Source: Atriophallophorus winterbourni
Taxonomy: Eukaryota > Platyhelminthes > Trematoda > Plagiorchiida > Microphallidae
Direction of reading: 5' to 3'
DNA: 64,000 nt
NCBI GenBank assembly: GCA_013407085.1
Contig: JACCGJ010018622.1
Coordinates: 1-64,000 of the forward strand
The position numbers and the translations under genes were made by a program. Positions 56,280 through 64,000 of the stretch are shown piece after piece (position 1 is the stretch's first letter; every line of letters begins with the position of its first letter). Below the pieces are notes generated by a model that did not search any database, was not told the origin of the DNA, and saw only the letters and a program-made list of their open reading frames with translations.

Positions 56280-57905
56280 TTCACGCGTGGCTGGTGTCGT
56301 AACATGGTTCACCCAGCGTTCAGCCTTACCCAAAAATATCGCGATTTCTTACACAATGCACAGATCTACTCTCATTCGCACTTGTATCCATTTTTACGGG
56401 TCTGTCACCGATGGTTGTAGACGTGTGTCGTGAGTTTAAAAAGTGTTCACTGGCACATATATGTGATCCGTTGCCGTTGACCCGCCAAATCTACGGAGAA
56501 CCGCTCACATTCATTGGCAATGGATCATTAGAAGCGCTTAATTCATCCATTGGCTGCCGGGTGCAAAAGATGAAGAGGCTGGCTAAGTTTTAATTGTCTG
56601 AGGATCGTTTTGTAGCAAACCAATTCAGCAAGTAGCCTATGCACTCAATAGCGAAACCTTTTATGTTCGATCACCAGTGTTATTTAGGTCGGTTTCAGGT
56701 CTGACATACAATTCCAAGGGTCCATGATGCAATCTTCGTCGATGAAGAATCATTCTGGGTATTTGACTTGAACCCAATCCCACCAACGAACAGTTCCGCT
56801 GTTCTGTTCGCTCTTTTAAGCTGGACCTAATGCCATTCCGGCGGTTGTTTCATCTCTCAGCAGATCTTTTTCTTCTGTTTGATTATGAGCTCCGGTCCAA
56901 CGTTTGTTTACCAATTTCTCTTGCTTCACCTTTTGGAGGTCAATATTTTTATTCATAAAATGTGGAATCCGATCGAAACAAGTATCGATTTTTAGGTTTC
57001 GTTTTTTCAACGACAAGATAGCATCATTTCGCAAACAAATTGTCCAAACAACTAGATGTGTCGCAAAATCAGACTCGCGCATTCTCAAAAATTAATGGTA
57101 TCACTGCTCTCGAATGCTGACTATAGACCGGGTTGGCAGACATTTTGTCAAAAGTGGTTGTCATCAACTAGCACACATTCGCGACTGCTCTTGGTACTGA
57201 GTCCATGTTCTAAACCGCAAATATTTCATCTGCATAATTTCTTCCTTAACGCGAAGCGCCCTAAGTAGAAGGCGGCCTTATTACGACAATTCGGAATTGT
57301 GAACTAGATTGCGGAAAGGCGAATAGACACAGTTAATACGGTACAACCGGACCTTATTGATATAAATTTACTTAACATAATTGACTTGTAGCACTTGTAC
57401 GATGGTTCGTCACGAGCCTTAATTTTTTCCATCGATTTCAGTTCAGTTAGCACAGGACTGTAAGTGGCTGATGAGCCAATGGAGCGTATAGAATTGGTTT
57501 CGGTTGAGTGCTGCCAAAAGTATTTCGATTTTTCGTTTGAAATCTACGTGGATCGTGACACCAAGAGGTTATCAGATCTATCTTAATGGGTGCACAACTT
57601 ATTTCGAATTTCTCGATATGTTCACTGCAAAGTCTGAACTTTCTTTGTTTGGCATTATTTTGCTCGGAGGTTATTGTAATTCAATGCATGCTGCCCCGGC
57701 CTCCTAATGGATAAACATATTGTAATATTGTCGTATACACAGCTTTTCATCAACATCAAATACCCATTTATGTCGACACCTGTTTGTCATGCAGCAGCGA
57801 CACAACATTCTCCAGGGAATAGTGCGACTTCTTGTTCTGTATAGACGGTAGATGGTTGTTTCTTATAAGCCGCACCTTATTGTTTTCTTTAACGGTCAAC
57901 ATTCT
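56280..57905. other. Unassigned stretch
   Basis: Open frames up to 90 codons on both strands without recognisable homology or repeats. Confidence 0.35.
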
Positions 57906-57912
57906 CACTTAA

Positions 57913-58131
57913 CCCTTTGTCTACGATAATTGGATATCTTATTTTATGATATTGTTGTGTTATTCTGCTTAATTATGGCATAAATAAAACATGACGTATT
58001 TTTATGTATCAGATGCCAGACGCCGCCTGACAAGTGCACTCCGATAGTGACTGAAGGTACCGACGGGAGCTACTGAGCACTCGACTGCTTGTTTGAGGTG
58101 GTAACTAGAGTTACCGTCAGTAGACAAAGGG
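57913..58131. mobile_element. 219-bp piggyBac-like MITE
   Basis: Flanked by TTAA on both sides (57909-57912 and 58132-58135). It starts CCCTTTGTCTAC and ends GTAGACAAAGGG, a perfect 12-bp terminal inverted repeat. TTAA duplication and CCC-starting ends are the hallmark of piggyBac transposons. It has no coding capacity. A second hairpin, GGTAACT/AGTTACC, lies near the right end (58100-58115). Confidence 0.82.
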
Positions 58132-58139
58132 TTAAAGAT

Positions 58140-59560
58140 GGTACACCTGTTCACGAGAGCATGTTTTTCAAGGATTTATAGCCAAATGCAAATGCTTGAA
58201 AACTCCACAGGATTACGGTATGCATAAAAATTATGCAGCGAGTGTATCAAATGTATGCTTCACAAAAGACTTCTTTTGCACTTGTAAGTCCAAGTTCGCG
58301 TTAAAGACCGCCATACATGGAGCACACGTTGTCAACCATCGCAGTGCAATGCCGCCGATGTGTATAGAGGTAGGTCGCACCCGAGTGTCAGCCTCTGACA
58401 GCACCTTTGAACCAAGTTTCTAAGTGAATGTCTTTGTTAGTCACAATTTTCATAAGTCAGACTAATGTGAGAGCGTATCCGCCTTTGGGTGAAAACGCAG
58501 GGTCTGGACGTCACGATTTTTCTCTGTACGTAATATCACGAAGGCCTGTCAAGAACTTTATGGTTCTGTGATAAATTTTATCAAAAAATTGCCGTCATTG
58601 AGCCCAGACCTCTTACACGTACTGCGTTGCTGGACAAATGGGTAAGCATTCATTATCCTCGGTGAACGATGAGAATATTTTATCTATTCTTATCTACTAA
58701 GCTGTTTATAAACTTTCTAGTGGTGAACTGAGCTTTTTTGATTTCCATTCATCCAAACCCCGTGTTCTTTTCTCACGAAGCTACGTGACAAACTTTCAGT
58801 TCCAAATCTGTATGCTCATGGCGCATCCTTGTCCAGGTGAAGCATGTAGCATTTCGTGTATTGAATGGCTGATCATTCCCACCGCCCATTGTGACAGCGT
58901 CCCAAACCCCGGGCAGTTTCTTACAATCTGAAGCAAACCAGATCCACGGCATTATATTCGTAACATTTGCGCACAGAATCTTGATGTTATGAGCATGGCA
59001 AGTTGTTCAGATACATCAAGTCATTTCTCGAATTTACACGTAAATTGCTCTTTCGTGCTTTTGGCGACAACCGTTTCTAAATGGTCATGATCTTCAAAAA
59101 ATTCGTTTCGTATCAACCCGCAGATTTATGCTGTTGTCTTCTGAGTTTTCTATTCTTTGTGACCGTGTAAGAAGTCGACCATTCCTCATCATACTGCCTC
59201 AACAAAGGATCGGCTACGCCTTTAGCAAATACTATCTGAATCAACGTCACTTGAGCGAGAACAGATTAATCTTTACCGTTCATTCCAAAAACCATTTTGT
59301 CACACGACATTGTACCTATTACAGCGCTCCGCACCTTTCTTATAGTTAGTAAGTGCACAGTACAAAGACCGTGCTCAAGACTTGGCCTGACCTACAAACC
59401 ATGTAACACCACGAATTTGTTAGCTGTTCAGTCAGATAACAAAATCGATACCAGTTTAAGTTTCTCGTCGTATCCATTTTTGTTTTCAGTGATCCAGCTA
59501 CGAATGAACCCAATGTCTTTGTGAATGCTGACGGGTTTCATTACAATACGGTCGACGAAC
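58140..59560. other. Unassigned stretch
   Basis: No recognisable coding homology or repeat. Short frames only. Confidence 0.35.
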
Positions 59561-59990
59561 TGTTACCCGGCTTTCTCCTGAAGTAGAGAAGAACGGTTTA
59601 CAAATTAACACCAAGGAGATAGAAGTGATGCCGTTGAACAACCTGCGTGCGCTTCCACTGAAACTATGTAAAATCCCCACTGGGAACTGACTGTTTAGTA
59701 TACCCAGGAAGCGTGAACAACACTGATGTTAACACAGACGTTGAGAGCCGCGTCAACAAGGCTAAGCTATTGCTAAACAAATTGCAACCTATTCTGAACT
59801 TTGAAAATTTGTTCCGGCATGGCGAGTTCGGCTTTTTCACTGTGAATGCCAGAGCAGTTCTTCTTATAGGTTCCAGACAAGGAATGCGTTCACCGACATG
59901 ACCAACACGTTGCGGGCATTTGTCAGGCTGCATTTCGGAATTCGGTTGACCTGAAGATAGATCGAATGGAAGAGAGGCAGCGAAAATCCT
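59560..59990 (+). mobile_element. Possible LINE remnant
   Basis: 59713-59810 reads NNTDVNTDVESRVNKAKLLL and NKLQPIL, like the YLGS...DADVESRIxKA segment of RTE-type elements after the RT core. Too decayed to be sure. Confidence 0.4.
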
Positions 59991-60155
59991 GACGGGTTAC
60001 AAAGGCTACGTGCTCTGCTAATTAGCGGCTAAGTTCCCAGGTGAGAAACGATAATTACTGGTCAATAAAGTTTGAACTTGTAAGCCACTGTTGGATAAGG
60101 TTGATAAGAAAAACCTGCTCTATCACATCTGCCTACACACAGACACACGAAGATG

Positions 60156-60248
60156 GGTTAAACCCACGGGTTTAACCAAAAATCTTTATTTGCATGTATT
60201 TCCATCGTGTGGTGTGCGTGATGAAAACGCATTCAAATAAGGATTTTT
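60156..60248. repeat. Palindrome and adjoining inverted repeat
   Basis: GGTTAAACCC AC GGGTTTAACC (60156-60177) is a perfect 10-bp-arm palindrome. Directly after it AAAAATCTTTATTTGCATG (60178-60196) pairs with CATTCAAATAAGGATTTTT (60230-60248) with two mismatches. No element recognised. Confidence 0.7.
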
Positions 60249-60439
60249 TGTTTAAAACTAGTGGTTGTTTATTACGCGCAAAACTTTCATTTGACCATTT
60301 TGTTGAGATCTTCCTGCAGACGGTTCTAACGTAAATGTCGCCTCACGCAAGTTAAGATCGTCTGCAAACAGCAAATATTTGAATTTAGTAGGCTACGGAA
60401 TGTGGACGGACGGTGAAAGCCAGAGTCATCTAGAATCCG

Positions 60440-62722
60440 TCAAGCCGATTACCATCGTCTCCACCAGGACCACCACTACCATCGCCACATGGAACGTACG
60501 GACAATGTATGAGACTGGAAGGACAATGCAAGTTGCCGCGGAGACGAGGAAGTATAACATCACCGTCTTAGGTATCAGCGAGTCAAGATCGATTGGTTCC
60601 GGGCAATGTGACTGACTTCGGGCGAATAACTGTTTTACTCGGGCCACGAGCAGGAAGATGCCGCACACACCCAGGCAGTGGCCCTGATGCTTTCCAATTC
60701 GGCAAAGAGAGCGCTTATTGGGTGGGAGGCGCACCGACCACGGATCATTACATCCTCCTTCTATACAAAGAAAGAAGAGGATCAACATAGACATAATCCA
60801 GTGATACGCTCAGAGAAACGACAGTGAAGAGGAGGAGAAAGGGGGATTTCGACAACAGACTGTCAACCATCATGCAAGCAGACCAAAGATTGGCATCGTC
60901 ATTGTAATGGGTGACTTCAACGCCAAGATTGGCAGTGATAATTTGAGGGTATGCGGAGATCATGGAGCAAGAAGGGCTGATCGAGATGAATGACAACGAA
61001 GAGAGATTTGCCGACCTATGCCGAACAACAGCAGAGCGAGAGCAACAAATGCAAAAGCACAAGAATATACAGAAGCAAATAGAACTGTCAAGCGGAGCGT
61101 CAGAGCAGAAAAGCGGAACTACGTAGAGACACTGGTCATAGAATCAGAAGAAGCGCATTACTGAGCACCAAGGACCTGTATTCTACCATCAAAAACTATC
61201 AAGAAAGTTTTCCAAGCCAGAAAAGCCAGTGAGGAGCAGACGAAAATGGACTTAAAAAGGTGGATCGAGCACTTTCAGGAGTTCCTCAACTGATCAGTTC
61301 CTTCAAGCCAACCGATGATACTGCCAGCTGAAAGCGAGCTGTGGATCAGATGCTATGCGCCCACAAATTAAGAGATCCGCAACGCTATTAATCAATTGAA
61401 GAACGGCAAGGCTACCGGACCTGGCATCTAAAGGCGGACATCAAGACTAGTGTGGAGCTTCTCCACCCACTCTTCCGTAAGATCTTGGAGGAGGAAGAAG
61501 TACCAGCTGAATGGAAAGAAGGCTACCTCATCAAACTCCCCAAGGAAGGCGGCCTCAGTACCTACCGGCTTCCGAAAGGAGAGAGCGTGCATGGACCACA
61601 TCGCAACCCTGCGCATCATTTTAGAGCAGTCCCTGGAATGGAACTCGTCTCTACAAGTCAACTTCATCGACTATGAGAAGGCGTTTAACAGCGTCGATAG
61701 ACTGACCCTCTGGAGATTACTGAGACACTACGGAGTATCAGAAAAGATCATCAACATCATCAGGAAGTCATATGAAACTATTACCTTCAGACATGGCAGA
61801 CAATTCACTGTCACCTTCAGCGTGAGAACCGGATTGAGGTATGCCTGATTACTCTTCCCGTTCATCTTTCTGCTGGTCATAGACTGGATCATGAAGATAT
61901 TGACGGACCAAAAGCGGAATGGAATCCAGTAGACACTTTAGAAGCAGTTGGACAACCTCGACGTCGCCGACGACCTGTCTCTTCTATCCCGCACCGAAAA
62001 ACAGATAAAGAAAAGACTAGCATCGTTGTAGTTAACTCAGCTAGGCTGGGCCTTAACATCAACAGAGGGAAGAGCGGGGTGTTCAAGACCAACGCATCCA
62101 ACACGACACCTATCAAATTCCGAGGTGAGGCGCTGGAAGAGGTGCACAGTCTCGTCTATCTGGACAAGATAGGAGGAACAGATGCAGACGTCAGAACCCG
62201 CATCGGTAAAGCATGAGCAGCCTTCCGTCAGCGGTAGATCATCTGGACCATCAGGATCAGGCTCTTCAACATCTTAGTAAAGCCAATAATACTCTACGGA
62301 GCAGAGACCTAGAGAACCACTGTCACCAATATGAAAAAATCTAGGTCTTCATCAACAACAGCCTCAGGAAGATGCTAAAGATCCGCTGGCCCAACAAGAT
62401 CAGCAATGAAGAATTGTGTCAAGGAACGAAGCAATACACTGTAGACAAAGACATCCTTCAGAGACACTGGCGATGTATTGACCGCACCCTCCGCAAACCT
62501 GCATCAAACATCACCATACAATCCCTCACCTGGAGCACCCAAGGGAAAAGAAAGAGAGGGCGGCTTAGAAATATCTGGCGCCGAGACCTGGATGCAGACG
62601 CCAAGCAGATGGGCTAGACGTGGAGAGAGCTGGAGAGACTCGCCCATAATCGTGATGCCTAGAGAGCTGGTTGGCGGCCTATGTCCCAGACGGGACCAAA
62701 GGCGGAAGTAAGTAAGTAAGTT
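60440..62722 (+). mobile_element. RTE-B LINE (endonuclease-reverse transcriptase), internally deleted, degenerate
   Basis: Endonuclease TTIATWNVRTMYETGRTMQV and YNITVLGISESRSIGSG (60470-60600), VMGDFNAKIGSD (60905-60940). RT EEVPAEWKEGYLIKLPKEGG, FIDYEKAFNSVDRLTLWRLL and HYGVSEKIINIIRKSYE (61490-61790). End [19 protein letters not shown] (62540-62600). It closes with GGCGGAAGTAAGTAAGTAAG, an AAGT tail. The family is close to the RTE endonuclease-RT elements common in schistosomes. Stops, shifts and lost segments (about 61010-61370) make it inactive. Confidence 0.88.
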
Positions 62723-62724
62723 AG

Positions 62725-64000
62725 GACCTTACTCGATGACACAAAGACTAAAAGGCTTTGAGCATTTCAAATTCTCGATTGGATATTCTTCGTACTTTTT
62801 TCTTGATCATAATTTGTCTCTCTCGGAACATATTGTTCGAAGAAATCATACTCTCGGAATCAGTTGAGGTTTTCGCTTCAAAGTTCTATGAATACATTAC
62901 GAACCATGTGGTATGTGACTGCCACTAATAATTCTTGGAAGATTTTATATTTTTATTCGTTATACCTCGTTAACCTGTGGTTTTTGTAGAACTTATTGCT
63001 ATTTCTACCGCAACACGTTCTGAGTTCTGAGTTCCTGTCTGCATTTGTGAGTTCCTACACTTGTTATCAACCTTGATATTGGCACTACGAACTTGATTAC
63101 GGTCAATCACGCTAGCAGTACCAAATTCGAGAGCATGCCGGCCAACGATCGATAGTTTTGACGGCTTGCGGCTTGCACTTCAAATCCAATCCTCACACCG
63201 TGATCGATCGGCACATGATCGCCTTGCCACGGTCACGTGTTTAATTTTAGCCAATTGGAACATTCACACCGCGTGCTTTATGTGGAATCCGGGCCATGAG
63301 CATGTGGGTTCGCTTGGTGGTGTGTCATTATTATAATTCGTCACATCCGCGTAGAGCGCCGAAGGTAGCGCGCCAACGCTGTGCACGTTTGCGTCCGGTT
63401 TTGAGGTCGCTCGCTATATTTTCACCATTTCTTATCGTGTAGTGTGTGCACTGTCAATTGTATGGTTCCTAAAGCGACCATAGATCATCCAGGTGGCGGG
63501 TATTTTGAATATTTAATTGTGTAATGATTAATCGATTAACGGGTATTTAGGTGCGATTCAGTTAAAGAAGACCAATGACCGCTCAATGCACATTGAATCA
63601 AATGTATTTCGTTAAAATTCCTTGATAGATTTTATGAGTGGTAGTGGAATTTTTCATTCGGGTGTTTTGTGCGGTGACTTTACCGTTGATAAAACAGTCA
63701 GCCACCAAGGAGAGCAAGATTCTAACGTTGACGAGTGCCATTTACCGGTGTATACTTTGTCAACAATATTTTCTATACCATTACTAGCTAACCACACAAA
63801 TCGTATCGATGTGAATTTTGAAACCCAGAATCGTTTCGAATTTTATGCGCTTTTTCTAACTGCCAGTTGCATCTATCTGAAGCCACGAAACTCTGGTCTG
63901 TTAAGATTTCAGAAGCTAACTCTTGATCTGTAACTGTGGAGATTTTTTGGGGTCTAGGCAGCAGTCACGAACAGTCTTTTTCCCCTTGTGAGGTCACTGA
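62725..64000. other. Unassigned right edge
   Basis: 62725-63100 is AT-rich. 63110-63450 is relatively GC-rich with GATCGATCGG and GCGCGCCAACG. A 103-codon plus-strand frame (63622-63933) has no recognisable homology and no clear splice context. Nothing supported. Confidence 0.35.

Noticed and set aside
63622..63933. 103-codon open frame near the right edge
   Set aside because: No homology, no codon pattern or splice context I can support. Kept only as an unassigned stretch.
1..64000. Operons, CRISPR arrays, bacterial promoters or tRNA/rRNA genes
   Set aside because: Spliced genes and eukaryotic retroelements throughout. I found no direct-repeat array and no credible tRNA or rRNA sequence.

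Overview
This is eukaryotic DNA, most likely from a digenean flatworm (fluke). The evidence is two split genes with flatworm-style introns of 30-33 nt beside kilobase introns, plus many decayed retroelements of the RTE, CR1, Ty3/gypsy and BEL/Pao kinds that are typical of fluke genomes. I cannot name the species from sequence alone. There is no operon, CRISPR array or prokaryotic feature.

Layout. (1) 87-15260, minus strand: the 5' part of a MADD (MAP kinase-activating death domain / DENN) gene. Nine exons are recognisable and the gene runs off the left edge. Its introns hold SINE copies, RTE and other LINE pieces, and a decayed second copy of exon 7. (2) 15261-45059: about 30 kb between the two divergently transcribed genes, filled with transposon remains. 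An RTE LINE with a long open frame sits inside a CR1-like LINE at 17-20 kb. Further CR1-like remains lie at 20-24 and 27-28 kb. A gypsy gag lies at 24.9-25.4 kb. At 30-39 kb three elements are nested: a gypsy element is split by a BEL/Pao element, one of whose LTRs is split by a 5'-truncated CR1-like LINE. Two further LINE remains follow up to 44.7 kb. (3) 45060-52773, plus strand: a complete UBE2H (ubiquitin-conjugating enzyme E2 H) gene. Five introns of 30-32 nt are followed by one of 7.0 kb that has collected SINEs. (4) 52774-64000: flanking DNA with LINE fragments, a 219-bp piggyBac-like MITE flanked by TTAA, a hairpin-forming repeat, and a 2.3-kb degenerate RTE copy.

Function. Only MADD (Rab GEF and receptor signalling adaptor) and UBE2H (ubiquitin transfer) are host genes I can support. 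Nothing suggests they act together. Other long open frames are parts of mobile elements or chance frames. The observations most worth a second look are the duplicated and broken MADD exon, frame discrepancies in MADD exon 9, the nested retroelements whose removal restores continuity, a roughly 240-bp SINE family with CATA tails that inserts into itself, the TTAA-flanked MITE, and an inverted repeat carrying a hammerhead-ribozyme-like core.
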